Assembly: GCF_000429365.1 (NCBI RefSeq)
Contig: NZ_AUBS01000006.1
Span: forward strand, 62,001 to 126,000
DNA length: 64,000 nucleotides
Origin: Pseudodonghicola xiamenensis DSM 18339
Lineage (GTDB): Bacteria > Pseudomonadota > Alphaproteobacteria > Rhodobacterales > Rhodobacteraceae
Reading direction: 5' to 3'
Shown: piece by piece, positions 35,530 through 44,667 of the stretch
Layout of the letters: every line of letters starts with the position of its first letter
Position numbering within the stretch: the stretch's first letter is position 1
Notes under the pieces: generated by a model
What the model saw: only the letters and a program-made list of their open reading frames with translations
What the model was told of the DNA's origin: nothing
The model's database searches: none
Program-made: the position numbers and the translations under genes

Positions 35530-36510
35530 TTACTGCTCACCAACGAATGTCAGAAGTGTGGTAGCCAGAGGCGCAAGGATCGCAGCCACCATCTCAACCT
35601 GGCGCTGCATCGCGGCAAATGCGCTCTCTCCCGGCTCTGACAAAGACTGCGTTTCAGAAGTTACCCTGGCGATCCTGCCGTTCAGAAGCAACACCACCGG
35701 CCCATAGAACCCGGCAATTGCCAGTGAATAGCTTACCCCGAAATAGACCGACAGGCCGGAGACCGCGTGGCCGTAACTGGAAAGCGCGTCTTTTGCGAGC
35801 ACCGATTTCGGAAATTCCATTAGCGCCAGGATCGCCAGCATTCCGATCGTGAACAAGACCGAAGTGAGATAGAGGAACAAGCGCGGCAGCCGGAACACAT
35901 GATTGCGGTTGGGGCTGCACAATGCCTGCCGCGATTGTCCAAGAGACAGGGCAGCGCCAAGAGAAGCGGCGCCAACCGCAAGAATGGCCGATCCCGCGCC
36001 CAGCCCCTGCATCACGTTCACCCCGGATGTGCCGCCACTCGCTTCGTCCTTGCTGCCGAAAAGACAAACATCGTCGTCCTTTCCGGGAGACAGGCAAACA
36101 TTCAGCGCCTCGGCAAACAGATTCTGTCCAAGGAAATGATGCAGGCGAACCTCACGGGTGCTGAGATAGTAAATTATCGCAATCCCCACAGCCGCGGCAA
36201 AGGCGAGCAATGCATTTCTGATCGTCACAGTGTCGTAATAGAAACCCCCATTGGCCTCCGGATGCCGCGCGAAGAGCTCGGACAGGAAGGCGAAGACGAT
36301 CAGCAAGGCGATGCTCACGAACAGCACCGTCATAGCCATGAATTTATAGCGGCTCCCCGTTTCGGCATAGGTGCTCTTGGTCACGATATTCAAGGTAAGG
36401 TCCGGCAAATGCGGGTTTGAGAAGCCGGTGTGAAAGAACAGATAATCGGTCAGGATAAACAAGACCAAGGGCACGAAGACACATCCGAAGTATCGGGCCG
36501 GAACGCTCAC
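35530..36510 (-). CDS. Hypothetical multi-pass membrane protein
   Basis: 326 residues with about six hydrophobic spans (near 8-25, 58-80, 100-118, 170-195, 213-235, 255-280) and a C-terminal hydrophobic end. A loop between spans three and four carries two cysteines in CLSPGKDDDVCLFG, which could form a disulfide. GC is lower than that of the adjacent genes. No family recognised; the ATG at 36510 has no strong ribosome binding site but gives a plausible first span. Confidence 0.65.
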   Translation of the reverse strand: MSVPARYFGCVFVPLVLFILTDYLFFHTGFSNPHLPDLTLNIVTKSTYAETGSRYKFMAMTVLFVSIALLIVFAFLSELFARHPEANGGFYYDTVTIRNALLAFAAAVGIAIIYYLSTREVRLHHFLGQNLFAEALNVCLSPGKDDDVCLFGSKDEASGGTSGVNVMQGLGAGSAILAVGAASLGAALSLGQSRQALCSPNRNHVFRLPRLFLYLTSVLFTIGMLAILALMEFPKSVLAKDALSSYGHAVSGLSVYFGVSYSLAIAGFYGPVVLLLNGRIARVTSETQSLSEPGESAFAAMQRQVEMVAAILAPLATTLLTFVGEQ

Positions 36511-36659
36511 CGTCGAATCATCCCTTTACCAAAATGGGTTATACAACCCAAAATAGCATTTCTCCCCCCTCAGCGGGGACTGGAAAATCCTTCGCCTCCC
36601 AACAATGGGAGAGCCCCGGCGGGCATGATTTCGGTTCTTCCGCCACAGAGCGGCGGCGG

Positions 36660-36686
36660 AAAAAAAAGACCGGGCACACGGCCCGG
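36660..36686 (-). terminator. Intrinsic terminator, minus strand
   Basis: CCGGGC/GCCCGG stem with a five-base loop followed on the minus strand by TC and eight T residues. It lies about 125 bases past the stop of the response-regulator gene and would end that transcript or a short RNA. Confidence 0.75.
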
Positions 36687-36769
36687 CCAAGGTCCAACAG
36701 GGAGGTGCATGTCATAACCCGGACATGCGCGGGATAGCTTGCATGTAGCAACCTGACCTCAGCTCAGCT

Positions 36770-36783
36770 TTGACCTGGGTCAA
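36770..36783. promoter_or_regulatory. Perfect palindrome resembling a CRP/FNR-family site
   Basis: TTGACCTGGGTCAA is a perfect 14-base palindrome of the form TTGAC-N4-GTCAA, the layout of FNR/DNR-type boxes. It lies in the gap just downstream of the response regulator gene, where no protein-coding start is near, so its target is unclear. Confidence 0.4.
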
Positions 36784-36812
36784 GTCGCCCTATGGTAGAA
36801 CCTTTGCCGCAA

Positions 36813-37499
36813 TCATGCAACCAAACGATAGCCACCGGCTTCGGTCACCAGAATGCGTGCATTCGAAGGATCGGGCTCGATCTTCTGCCTCAGGCGATAG
36901 ATATGGGTCTCAAGCGTGTGCGTTGTAACCCCCGCGTTGTACCCCCAGACCTCATGCAGCAAAATGTCGCGCGGAACCACGCTTTCCGGCGCCCGATAGA
37001 GATACTTCAGGATATTGGTTTCCTTCTCGGTCAGCCGGATCTTGCGGTCATCACCGGTGATCAACATCTTCATCGACGGCTTGAACGTGTAGGGCCCCAG
37101 CTTGAACACCGCGTCCTCGGACTGTTCGTGCTGACGAAGCTGGGCGCGGATGCGCGCTAGCAGCACCGGGAACTTGAAGGGCTTGGCGACATAGTCATTG
37201 GCCCCGGCATCCAAGCCCAGGATCGTATCGGCATCGGTATCATGACCGGTCAGCATGAGGATCGGCGCCTTGACCCCTTGCTTGCGCATCAACTTGCACA
37301 GCTCACGCCCGTCGGTGTCCGGCAGACCGACGTCGAGGATCAAAAGATCGAAAAGCCCGTCCTTCACCCGCTCCATCGCGGCATGGCCGTCGCCGGCTTC
37401 GGTCACTTCGAAATCCTCCGTCATGACAAGCTGTTCTCCCAGCGCGTCACGCAGATCCTCGTCATCGTCCACCAGCAAGATTTTCTTGGTCTGCGGCAT
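36813..37499 (-). CDS. cenR: OmpR-family response regulator, CenR-like
   Basis: 228 residues: receiver domain with acidic DDDE near residue 12, phosphoacceptor Asp56 in LILDVGLPDTDG, and KPF switch lysine; then an OmpR/PhoB winged helix (IRLTEKETNILKYLYRAPESVV, TLETHIYRLRQKIE). The receiver and the 'HEQSEDAVFKLGPYTFKP' linker are of the CenR type, a regulator of cell-envelope genes essential in several alphaproteobacteria. No histidine kinase is adjacent, as is usual for CenR. Divergent from ribA. Confidence 0.75.
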   Translation of the reverse strand: MPQTKKILLVDDDEDLRDALGEQLVMTEDFEVTEAGDGHAAMERVKDGLFDLLILDVGLPDTDGRELCKLMRKQGVKAPILMLTGHDTDADTILGLDAGANDYVAKPFKFPVLLARIRAQLRQHEQSEDAVFKLGPYTFKPSMKMLITGDDRKIRLTEKETNILKYLYRAPESVVPRDILLHEVWGYNAGVTTHTLETHIYRLRQKIEPDPSNARILVTEAGGYRLVA

Positions 37500-37563
37500 G
37501 TTGGCCCTCCTGTCTGATGTGATGTCAAATGCGGGTGATCACGTCACGGGACAAGTATTGCTG

Positions 37564-37602
37564 CAAAACCCTCACGCTGTCGTGTCCAGCACACGGGTTT
37601 TG
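37564..37602. promoter_or_regulatory. Interrupted 39-base dyad between cenR and ribA
   Basis: CAAAACCC/GGGTTTTG outer arms and GCTG/CAGC inner arms share one axis, separated by four-base internal loops and a seven-base centre. It lies 60 bases from ribA and 65 from cenR, without a T tract, so an operator or leader structure is more likely than a terminator. Confidence 0.45.
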
Positions 37603-37628
37603 TTTCACATTTGCGCAAAAGCGCTTAG

Positions 37629-37644
37629 ATACGTCGGGACGTAT
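37629..37644. promoter_or_regulatory. Perfect 16-base palindrome at the ribA leader
   Basis: ATACGTC-GG-GACGTAT, 7-bp arms with a two-base centre, ends 17 bases before the ribA ATG and directly follows a TTAGAT element that could be the -10 box. Placement at the likely transcription start suits a repressor operator. Confidence 0.45.
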
Positions 37645-37661
37645 TTTCCGGATCCGATCTC

Positions 37662-38750
37662 ATGAGCCTCTTGCCCGACATCAATGAACTGATCGCCCGC
37701 GCCCGTGCCGATCTGCGCATGGGGGTGCCCCTGGTGCTGGAAACCGGGACAGAGGCAGCGCTTGCGATCTCGGCCGAGACGCTCACACCCGAACGGCTGG
37801 GCGATCTGCGACAGATCGGCGATCCGGTGATCGCCATCACCGCGCGGCGGGCCGAAACACTGAAGGCCCGCCCCTATGACGGAGATGTCGCCCGGGTGCT
37901 GATCCCCCGCGATACCGATCTTGGCTGGATCCGCTCTGTGGCCGATCCGGCCGATGATCTGATCACGCCGATGAAGGGCCCGCTGAACAGTCAGCGCGGC
38001 GGCTCTGCCGCCCTGGCACGACTGGGCATCGCCCTGGCCAAAAGCGCGCGCCTGCTGCCGGCGGTGGTGCTGGTGCCGATCACCGAAGGGGCGCGCTATG
38101 CCGCCGATTTCGGACTGACCCGGCTCAATCACGCGCTGGCGGAACCGCACCTGGGCGAACGCAGCGTGATGAACGAGGTCGTCCATGCCCGGCTGCCGAT
38201 GGCAGCCTCCGAAGCCGGACGGCTGCATATCTATCGCCCCGAGGACGGCGGAGAAGAACATTATGCCATCGAAATCGGCCGCCCCGACCGGTCGAAACCG
38301 GTCTTGGCGCGACTGCATTCGGCCTGCTTTACCGGCGACGTGATGGGCAGCCTGAAATGCGATTGCGGCCCGCAGCTTCACGCCGCACTGGAGCATATGG
38401 GGAGGGAAGGCGCCGGGGTCCTGCTTTATCTCAACCAGGAAGGCCGCGGCATCGGCCTGGCCAACAAGATGCGCGCCTATTCACTGCAGGATCAGGGCTT
38501 CGACACCGTGGAAGCCAACCACAGGCTGGGCTTCGAGGACGACGAGCGTGACTTTCGCCTCGGCGCTGACATCCTGCGCGAACTCGGATTTTCATCGGTG
38601 CGGCTGCTGACCAACAACCCCAAGAAGATCGCGATGATGGAAAAGACTGGCGTCACGGTGGCCGAACGGGTGCCGCTGAAAGTCGGGGAAACCGCTTACA
38701 ATCGCCATTATCTGGCAACCAAGGCGAAGAAATCCGGGCATCTTCTGTAA
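37662..38750 (+). CDS. ribA: GTP cyclohydrolase II
   Basis: First step of riboflavin synthesis: GTP to 2,5-diamino-6-ribosylamino-pyrimidinone phosphate, formate and pyrophosphate. The C-terminal half (about 195-362) is a full RibA domain with the zinc cysteines in HSACFTGDVMGSLKCDCG and the catalytic region NQEGRGIGLANKM, then LLTNNPKKI. The N-terminal ~190 residues are an extension with the broad layout of a RibB-like domain but without recognisable RibB active-site motifs, as in other long alphaproteobacterial GCHII proteins. No FMN riboswitch was recognised upstream; instead two dyads lie in the leader. Confidence 0.92.
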   Translation: MSLLPDINELIARARADLRMGVPLVLETGTEAALAISAETLTPERLGDLRQIGDPVIAITARRAETLKARPYDGDVARVLIPRDTDLGWIRSVADPADDLITPMKGPLNSQRGGSAALARLGIALAKSARLLPAVVLVPITEGARYAADFGLTRLNHALAEPHLGERSVMNEVVHARLPMAASEAGRLHIYRPEDGGEEHYAIEIGRPDRSKPVLARLHSACFTGDVMGSLKCDCGPQLHAALEHMGREGAGVLLYLNQEGRGIGLANKMRAYSLQDQGFDTVEANHRLGFEDDERDFRLGADILRELGFSSVRLLTNNPKKIAMMEKTGVTVAERVPLKVGETAYNRHYLATKAKKSGHLL

Positions 38751-38842
38751 GCCCCTCGGGGAGCTTCGGCGCAGGGCATATCCCTTTTGGGCGCGCGGCT
38801 CCGGCCCCGGTCGAAGCCGCCATCACACCCTTTCAGACGATC

Positions 38843-38886
38843 CGGAAAATTCAAATTTTCCGAACAAATTTCTTCGAGGAAATTTG
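38843..38886. terminator. Two AT-rich hairpins between convergent ribA and the PLP-binding protein gene
   Basis: CGGAAAATT/AATTTTCCG with a two-base loop (38843-38862) is followed by CAAATTTC/GAAATTTG with a six-base loop (38865-38886). They lie in the 146-base convergent gap and read as hairpins followed by A/T runs from both sides, suiting bidirectional termination. Confidence 0.5.
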
Positions 38887-38896
38887 GCGCCCCACC

Positions 38897-39553
38897 TCAG
38901 ACCGGATGGCTGCGATCGCCGAAGATCGCCGAGCCCACGCGCACATGTGTCGCCCCAAGTGCGATGGCGGTCTCGAAATCGCTGCTCATCCCCATCGACA
39001 GGCCGGAAAGCCCGTTCCTCTCGGCGATCTTGGCCAGCAGTGCGAAATGCAGGCTCGGTTCCTCATCAACCGGGGGGATGCACATCAACCCTTTCACCGG
39101 CAGATCGAGCCCCCGGCATTCGGCCACGAAGGCATCGGCATCAGCCGGCAGGATACCGGCCTTCTGCGGCTCTTCCCCGGTGTTGACCTGAATGAAAAGC
39201 TCGGGGCACTTGCCCTCTTCCTGGGCCAGCCGGGCCAGCGTCGTGGCCAGCTTAGGACGATCGACCGAATGAATCATATCGAACAGCTCAATGGCCTGGC
39301 GGGCCTTGTTGGTCTGCAGCGGCCCGATCAGATGCAGCTCGACGCCCTCGAAACGCTCCATGAAGGCAGGCCATTTCCCCGCGGCCTCCTGCACCCGGTT
39401 CTCACCGAAGATACGCTGCCCCTCGTCCAGAACCGCCTCGACCCGCTCCAGTGGCTGCACCTTGGACACCGCAATCAGCGTGACCGCCCCCGGCGCCCGC
39501 CCGGCCTCCTGTTCGGCCTTTGCGATACGGGTCTTGATCTCTTGCAGCGACAT
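38897..39553 (-). CDS. YggS-family pyridoxal phosphate homeostasis protein
   Basis: PLP-binding, alanine-racemase-like barrel that buffers free PLP and has no known catalysis. ATG 39553 is chosen from AGGAGG five bases upstream, giving 218 residues. Signatures are LIAVSKVQP with the PLP lysine, FGENRVQEA, HLIGPLQTNKAR, GLMCIPP and the terminal GMSSDFETAIALGATHVRVGSAIFG phosphate-binding segment. Monocistronic, between ribA's convergent terminator and the porin. Confidence 0.93.
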   Translation of the reverse strand: MSLQEIKTRIAKAEQEAGRAPGAVTLIAVSKVQPLERVEAVLDEGQRIFGENRVQEAAGKWPAFMERFEGVELHLIGPLQTNKARQAIELFDMIHSVDRPKLATTLARLAQEEGKCPELFIQVNTGEEPQKAGILPADADAFVAECRGLDLPVKGLMCIPPVDEEPSLHFALLAKIAERNGLSGLSMGMSSDFETAIALGATHVRVGSAIFGDRSHPV

Positions 39554-39641
39554 GCGAGCCTCCTGTTGCGATGGATGCGCGCGGGCAGGAAAACACCAGT
39601 TGGCGCCAAAAGGAAAGGGCCCGAACCGGGACGCCCGCACG

Positions 39642-39668
39642 AAAAAGGGCAGGTCCTGAGACCTGCCC
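39642..39668 (-). terminator. Intrinsic terminator of the porin gene
   Basis: A perfect 9-bp stem GGGCAGGTC/GACCTGCCC with a four-base loop, followed on the minus strand by five T, 30 bases after the porin stop codon. Confidence 0.85.
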
Positions 39669-39697
39669 TCGCATTCCCTGCGGAATGACTTCAAGCA

Positions 39698-40714
39698 TTA
39701 GAACTTGAAGTACACACCGGCTTGGAACTGGCTGTCGTTGGCGGCGGTGTCAACATAACCGGCAACCAGGGTGGCGCCGCCGCCCAGGTCGTATTGGTAG
39801 TTGATGCCGTAGGCAGTGCCGTCAGCAGCGTCGGTCGAAACTTCGGAGTCGGTCGAGTTGACCCACAGCACGACGTTCGACGCGGCGCCGATGTCCATGT
39901 TGCCTTCCAGAGTCCAGCTGCTGGCTTCTTCGGTGTCACCGTAGGCCAGTTTGGCACCGAACTGACCGAAGTCTGCGCCGACAGCGGCGAAGGTGATGCC
40001 GTCGGTGGTTTCAACGGTTTTGCCGTTGATCACGCGGGTCGGGCCATTTTCCGACGACTGGTAAGCCGCGGTGACATAGTAGTCGGAGAAGCTGTAGGTC
40101 AGCATGATTGCGGTACGTGCTTCACCCTTCGCTTCGCCGGCGACGGTGCCGCCGTTGTTGCGCGAGTAGGACACGTGACCGGTGAAGCCGCTGAAGGTGT
40201 ACAGAGCTTCGATGCCGTTGGCACCCATGCCGTCCGAGTCATACGAGTCCCAGTACCAGCCCACACCGTTCATGCCTTTGATCGGCAGCGAGTGGAAGTC
40301 CATGCCGTCGATGCCGGTACCAGTCGAGATGGTGGTGGTGTACAGGCCCGGGGCGTTTTCGATGGCGCCGATGATGTTGCCGACGTTGACGGTCAGGCCG
40401 CCGTAGCTCACGCCGAAGCGGGCACCGTTGAAGCCGTTGTCGCCACCGGGGGCGCTGCGGCCCGGGTTGCCGTCACGGTTTTCCGACTGCATGCGGACAC
40501 GTGCGTTGAACACGACGCCGGCGTCGGTTTCGGTCGACATGTCGAACTGCAGACGCAGACGGCTGGTGATGTTGGTATCCGAACGGCCAATAACGTTTTT
40601 GTTGGCTTCGTTGTAATCCAGACCGAAGCGGCCATAACCGCTGATCTTCACATCGGCAGCGGCCATGCCAGCGGTCGCAACCAGCGCGGTCGTAGCGAAG
40701 AGAATCTTTTTCAT
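39698..40714 (-). CDS. Outer-membrane porin
   Basis: General diffusion porin of the alphaproteobacterial type, 338 residues. Signal peptide MKKILFATTALVATAGMAAA, first strand ADVKISGYGRFGLDYNE, alternating beta strands with acidic loops, and the terminal AGVYFKF with C-terminal Phe needed for BAM-dependent assembly. GAGGGAAA lies before the ATG. Its codon choice is strongly biased to the common codons, as in highly expressed genes. Strong dedicated terminator downstream and a long promoter region upstream. Confidence 0.93.
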   Translation of the reverse strand: MKKILFATTALVATAGMAAADVKISGYGRFGLDYNEANKNVIGRSDTNITSRLRLQFDMSTETDAGVVFNARVRMQSENRDGNPGRSAPGGDNGFNGARFGVSYGGLTVNVGNIIGAIENAPGLYTTTISTGTGIDGMDFHSLPIKGMNGVGWYWDSYDSDGMGANGIEALYTFSGFTGHVSYSRNNGGTVAGEAKGEARTAIMLTYSFSDYYVTAAYQSSENGPTRVINGKTVETTDGITFAAVGADFGQFGAKLAYGDTEEASSWTLEGNMDIGAASNVVLWVNSTDSEVSTDAADGTAYGINYQYDLGGGATLVAGYVDTAANDSQFQAGVYFKF

Positions 40715-41052
40715 AGTTTTCCCTCGGTTTTCGATTCATACGCCCAAACCGGGGAATCCGGTGTGGGTATGCAAAGGGGTTTCGCTCTTTCGGGGTCAAT
40801 TTGGCAAGGCTCGCGAGCCGGGCGCCCTCAAAGTCACGGCGGATGGTGCAGCTTTGCCACAGTAACAAAGCCGCCCTGCATCCGCCACCAGACCCGCGCC
40901 TCGTGACACGCCCCGTGACACGCGCCGGCGCCCCTGATGCAGACGCACACGCGCGCGCGCCCTTAAGGGAACTCACGCCCATAAGGGAACTAAGGCCTTG
41001 CTCCAGATCGGCAGCTTGGATAGGACTTCTCATCAACAGCCAAGCGCCGGGA
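40715..41052. other. Divergent regulatory region of the porin and DUF3576 genes
   Basis: 338 bases with no gene. It holds two tandem 12-base units starting CGTGACACG (40902-40910 and 40914-40922), an alternating GC run (40951-40960), and two TAAGGGAACT direct repeats 18 bases apart (40964-40973, 40982-40991). These may be regulator sites for either gene. Confidence 0.4.
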
Positions 41053-41547
41053 ATGACGATGAACCTGCAAAATTGCCTGAAATTGACAGTGGTTTTAGCG
41101 CTCTGCGCAGGGGTATCGGCCTGTGGCCCGCGCGGCAAAGGCACTGCGGCGTCGAATTTCGACCCCCTCACGACCAACCGCGAAAGCGCCGGCATGTCGG
41201 CAAAGTCTTCGTTCTGGGACATTTTCGGCCCCAGCAAGGCGGAGCGGACTGTCAACGTCAACAAATACCTCTGGGTGGCCTCGCTTGATGTGCTCAGCTT
41301 TCTGCCGGTGCAGTCGGTCGATCCCTTCACCGGCGTGATCGTCACCGGCTACGGCACGCCGCCCGGCGGTGGCCGCGCCTATCGGGCTGTCGTTCACATC
41401 AGCGATCCCGCGCTGGATGCCCGTTCGCTGAATGTCTCGTTGCAAACGCAGGGTGGCCATGCCACGTCTCCGGCGACCGCCCGCGCGGTCGAGGATGCGA
41501 TCCTGACCCGCGCCCGGCAATTGCGTGTGCGTGACAAGAGGCTCTGA
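41053..41547 (+). CDS. DUF3576 family lipoprotein
   Basis: About 164 residues. The N terminus is a lipoprotein signal ([17 protein letters not shown]) with lipidated Cys, so it is anchored in the envelope. The conserved DUF3576 body is [25 protein letters not shown] and the C-terminal [18 protein letters not shown]. Family function is unknown; it is often found next to leuS-lptE-holA in this group, which suggests an envelope assembly role (inference). ATG 41053 is used; ATG 41059 is also possible. Confidence 0.85.
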   Translation: MTMNLQNCLKLTVVLALCAGVSACGPRGKGTAASNFDPLTTNRESAGMSAKSSFWDIFGPSKAERTVNVNKYLWVASLDVLSFLPVQSVDPFTGVIVTGYGTPPGGGRAYRAVVHISDPALDARSLNVSLQTQGGHATSPATARAVEDAILTRARQLRVRDKRL

Positions 41548-41642
41548 CACAGACCGGTAACCGGACTGGAAAGTCAGCCGGAACCGCAAGACCACCACGC
41601 CGGGTTCACGCCCGGCGCTTTCATTCCAGAAGGACCGCAGCG

Positions 41643-44189
41643 ATGTCGCGTTATTCCGCCGCTGAAATCGAAGCCAAATGGCAGCAGGCCTGGGACAAGG
41701 CCGGGATTTTCACCGCCAAGCGCAGTGCCGACAAGCCGAAATATTATGTGCTTGAGATGTTTCCCTACCCTTCGGGGCGCATCCATATGGGGCATGTGCG
41801 CAATTACACCATGGGTGACGTGATCGCGCGTTACAAGCTGGCGACCGGCCACAACGTGCTGCACCCGATGGGCTGGGACGCCTTCGGCATGCCGGCGGAG
41901 AATGCCGCCATGGCCTCGGGCGGGCACCCCAAGGACTGGACCTATGGCAACATCGCCGACATGCGCGGCCAGATGAAGCCGCTGGGCCTGTCGATCGACT
42001 GGTCCCGCGAGTTCGCAACCTGCGATCCGGAATATTACGGCCAGCAGCAAGCGCTGTTCCTCGACATGCTCGAGGCGGGGCTCGTCTATCGCAAGAACGC
42101 CGTGGTGAACTGGGACCCGGTCGACATGACCGTCCTGGCCAACGAACAGGTGATCGACGGCAAGGGCTGGCGGTCGGGCGCCGTGGTGGAACGTCGCGAA
42201 CTGACGCAATGGTTCTTCAAGATCTCCGACATGGCCGAAGAGCTGCTCGATGCGCTCGACGGGCTGGAGAACTGGCCGGCCAAGGTGCGGCTGATGCAGG
42301 AGAACTGGATCGGCAAGTCGCGCGGGCTGCAATTCGCCTTTACCCGCACTGACGGGACTGATCCGATCGAGGTGTATACCACCCGCCCCGATACCCTGAT
42401 GGGCGCCAGCTTCGTCGGCATCTCGCCCGATCATCCGATCGCCAAGGCGCTTGAGGCCGATAACCCGCAAGTCGCTGAATTCGTGGCTGAATGCCGCAAG
42501 GGCGGCACCACGGAAGAGGCCATCGAAACCGGTGAAAAGCTGGGCTTCGACACCGGCATCCGGGTCAAGCATCCGCTTGATCCGAGCTGGGAGCTGCCGG
42601 TCTGGATCGCCAACTTCATCCTGATGGATTACGGCACCGGCGCCATCTTCGGCTGCCCTGCACATGACCAGCGCGACTTCGATTTCGCCACCAAGTACGG
42701 CCTGCCGATCAAACCGACTTTCGAGCCTGTCGAGGGCGGGGCCGGGCTGAAAGAGGCCTTCACCCCCACCAAGGCCGAAAAGGTGCGTTACATCGCGGGC
42801 TTTGCCGGCAAAGAGGTGCAAACCGGCGAAGAGGCCGTGAATGCCGCCGTCGACAAGGCCGAGGCCGAGGGCTGGGGCCGGGGCGTCACCAAGTTCCGCC
42901 TGCGCGACTGGGGGCTGTCGCGCCAACGCTATTGGGGCTGTCCGATTCCGGTGGTGCATTGCGCCGATTGCGGCGTGGTGCCGGAGAAAAAGGAAAACCT
43001 GCCCGTTCTGCTGCCCTATGACGAGGGCGGCAAACCGATCGACTTCTCGATCCCCGGCAACCCGCTGGATCGGCATCCGACCTGGCGCGACTGCACCTGC
43101 CCGACCTGTGGCAAGCCGGCCCGTCGCGAAACCGACACGATGGACACTTTCGTCGATTCGTCCTGGTACTATGCCCGCTTCACCGCGCCGCATGCCGACA
43201 CGCCCACCGTGGCGGAAGAGGCCGAATACTGGATGAACGTCGATCAGTACATCGGCGGCATCGAACACGCGATTCTGCACCTGCTCTATTCCCGTTTCTT
43301 CGCGCGGGCGATGCAGATCACCGGCCACCTGCCCAAGAAGGCGATCGAACCCTTCGACGCGCTGTTCACCCAAGGCATGGTGACGCATGAAATCTATCAG
43401 ACCCGCGACGCCAACGACCGCCCGGTCTACCACCTGCCCGAAGAGGTCGAATCCGGCAAGCTGAAGGCCACCGGCGAGGCAGTGGAGATCATCCCCTCGG
43501 CCAAGATGTCGAAGTCGAAGAAGAACGTGGTCGACCCGGTCAGCATCATCAGCCAGTTCGGCGCCGACACCGCGCGCTGGTTCGTGCTGTCCGACAGCCC
43601 GCCGGAACGTGACGTGGAATGGACCGCCGCTGGCGCCGAGGCCGCCTTCAAGCACCTGAGCCGGGTCTATCGTCTGGCCGCCGAGATCGACGTCGAGGCG
43701 CCTGCCACCGATGACGACAGCGCGCTCTTGCGCGAGATGCACAAATGCATCCATGACGTGACCGGCGGGGTGGAAAGCTTCGGCTTCAACGCGGCGATCG
43801 CCAAGCTCTATGCCTTCACCAACACCTTGGCCAAATCCAAGGCCGGCGGCGCGGCGAAACGGCAGGCGGCGCTGGTCTTGGCGCAGTTGATGGCACCGAT
43901 GACCCCACACCTGTCTGAAGAGATCTGGACCCTGCTCAAGGGCGAGGGTCTGATCGCAACCGCCGCCTGGCCGACGCCGGATGCCGCCATGCTGATCGAC
44001 GACACGATCACCCTGCCGATCCAGGTGAACGGCAAGCGGCGCGCGGAAATCAGCGTGCCGAAAGATATGGACAAAGCAGAGGTTGAAAAAGCCGCGCTGG
44101 CAGTGGAGGCTGTCCAGAAGGCGCTGGACGGGGCGGCGCCGAAAAAGGTGATCGTCGTCCCCGGACGGATCGTGAATGTCGTCGCTTGA
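41643..44189 (+). CDS. leuS: Leucyl-tRNA synthetase
   Basis: Class I synthetase of 848 residues, normal length. The HIGH motif appears as HMGH ([21 protein letters not shown]), the CP1 editing domain spans about 220-420 ([22 protein letters not shown]), and KMSKS is in [13 protein letters not shown]. The [19 protein letters not shown] anticodon-binding region follows. Its end overlaps the lptE start by 14 bases, giving the conserved leuS-lptE-holA operon. Confidence 0.97.
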   Translation: MSRYSAAEIEAKWQQAWDKAGIFTAKRSADKPKYYVLEMFPYPSGRIHMGHVRNYTMGDVIARYKLATGHNVLHPMGWDAFGMPAENAAMASGGHPKDWTYGNIADMRGQMKPLGLSIDWSREFATCDPEYYGQQQALFLDMLEAGLVYRKNAVVNWDPVDMTVLANEQVIDGKGWRSGAVVERRELTQWFFKISDMAEELLDALDGLENWPAKVRLMQENWIGKSRGLQFAFTRTDGTDPIEVYTTRPDTLMGASFVGISPDHPIAKALEADNPQVAEFVAECRKGGTTEEAIETGEKLGFDTGIRVKHPLDPSWELPVWIANFILMDYGTGAIFGCPAHDQRDFDFATKYGLPIKPTFEPVEGGAGLKEAFTPTKAEKVRYIAGFAGKEVQTGEEAVNAAVDKAEAEGWGRGVTKFRLRDWGLSRQRYWGCPIPVVHCADCGVVPEKKENLPVLLPYDEGGKPIDFSIPGNPLDRHPTWRDCTCPTCGKPARRETDTMDTFVDSSWYYARFTAPHADTPTVAEEAEYWMNVDQYIGGIEHAILHLLYSRFFARAMQITGHLPKKAIEPFDALFTQGMVTHEIYQTRDANDRPVYHLPEEVESGKLKATGEAVEIIPSAKMSKSKKNVVDPVSIISQFGADTARWFVLSDSPPERDVEWTAAGAEAAFKHLSRVYRLAAEIDVEAPATDDDSALLREMHKCIHDVTGGVESFGFNAAIAKLYAFTNTLAKSKAGGAAKRQAALVLAQLMAPMTPHLSEEIWTLLKGEGLIATAAWPTPDAAMLIDDTITLPIQVNGKRRAEISVPKDMDKAEVEKAALAVEAVQKALDGAAPKKVIVVPGRIVNVVA

Positions 44190-44667
44190 CCGCAGAAGCC
44201 TGCTGATCCTGCCGCTGGCGGCGCTTGCCGCCTGCGGCTTTACTCCTGTCTATGGTCCCGGCGGCGCAGGCCGGGCCCTGCGGGATCGCGTCCGCGTCCA
44301 GGAACCCGATTCGCCTGACGAATATCTTCTGGTCCGCACGCTCGAAGACCGGCTGGGCCGCGGAGGCGCCACAGCCCGCTATGGGCTGAGCTTCACGCTG
44401 CGGACCCAGACCAAGGGCCAATCCCTGACCGTGACCAACGAAACCACCCGTTACAGCCTGGTGGGCAAGGTCGATTACACCCTGACCGCCCTGGAAACCG
44501 GCCAGGTCGTCGCCTCTGGTCAGGTCGAGAATTTCACCGGCTACTCCGCCACCGGCTCCACCGTCGAAACGCTGGCTGGCGAACGCGATGCCGCAAAACG
44601 GCTGATGACCATTCTGGCCGATCAGATCGTTACCCGGCTGTATGCCACGGTGGATCTGCCGGCATGA
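44176..44667 (+). CDS. lptE: LPS assembly lipoprotein LptE
   Basis: 163-residue outer-membrane lipoprotein that plugs LptD in LPS export. The lipobox ([14 protein letters not shown]) follows a short signal, and CGFTPVYG is the typical start of the mature alphaproteobacterial LptE. Beta-rich body with helices ending in [13 protein letters not shown]. Translationally linked to leuS (14-base overlap) and holA (four-base overlap), as in many Gram-negative genomes. Confidence 0.9.
   Translation: MSSLDRRSLLILPLAALAACGFTPVYGPGGAGRALRDRVRVQEPDSPDEYLLVRTLEDRLGRGGATARYGLSFTLRTQTKGQSLTVTNETTRYSLVGKVDYTLTALETGQVVASGQVENFTGYSATGSTVETLAGERDAAKRLMTILADQIVTRLYATVDLPA

Larger units (their letters stand above)
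36511..36812. other. Intergenic region with terminator and FNR-type dyad
   Basis: Roughly 300 bases without a gene. It contains an intrinsic terminator on the minus strand (36660-36686), a perfect 14-base palindrome (36770-36783) and a purine-rich stretch near 36640. A short non-coding RNA between the palindrome and the terminator is possible. Confidence 0.5.

Noticed and set aside
37500..37661. FMN riboswitch upstream of ribA
   Set aside because: The conserved RFN core could not be recognised; only simple dyads were seen.
40951..40960. Alternating GC run as Z-DNA or phase-variable tract
   Set aside because: Only ten bases in a high-GC genome; likely chance.
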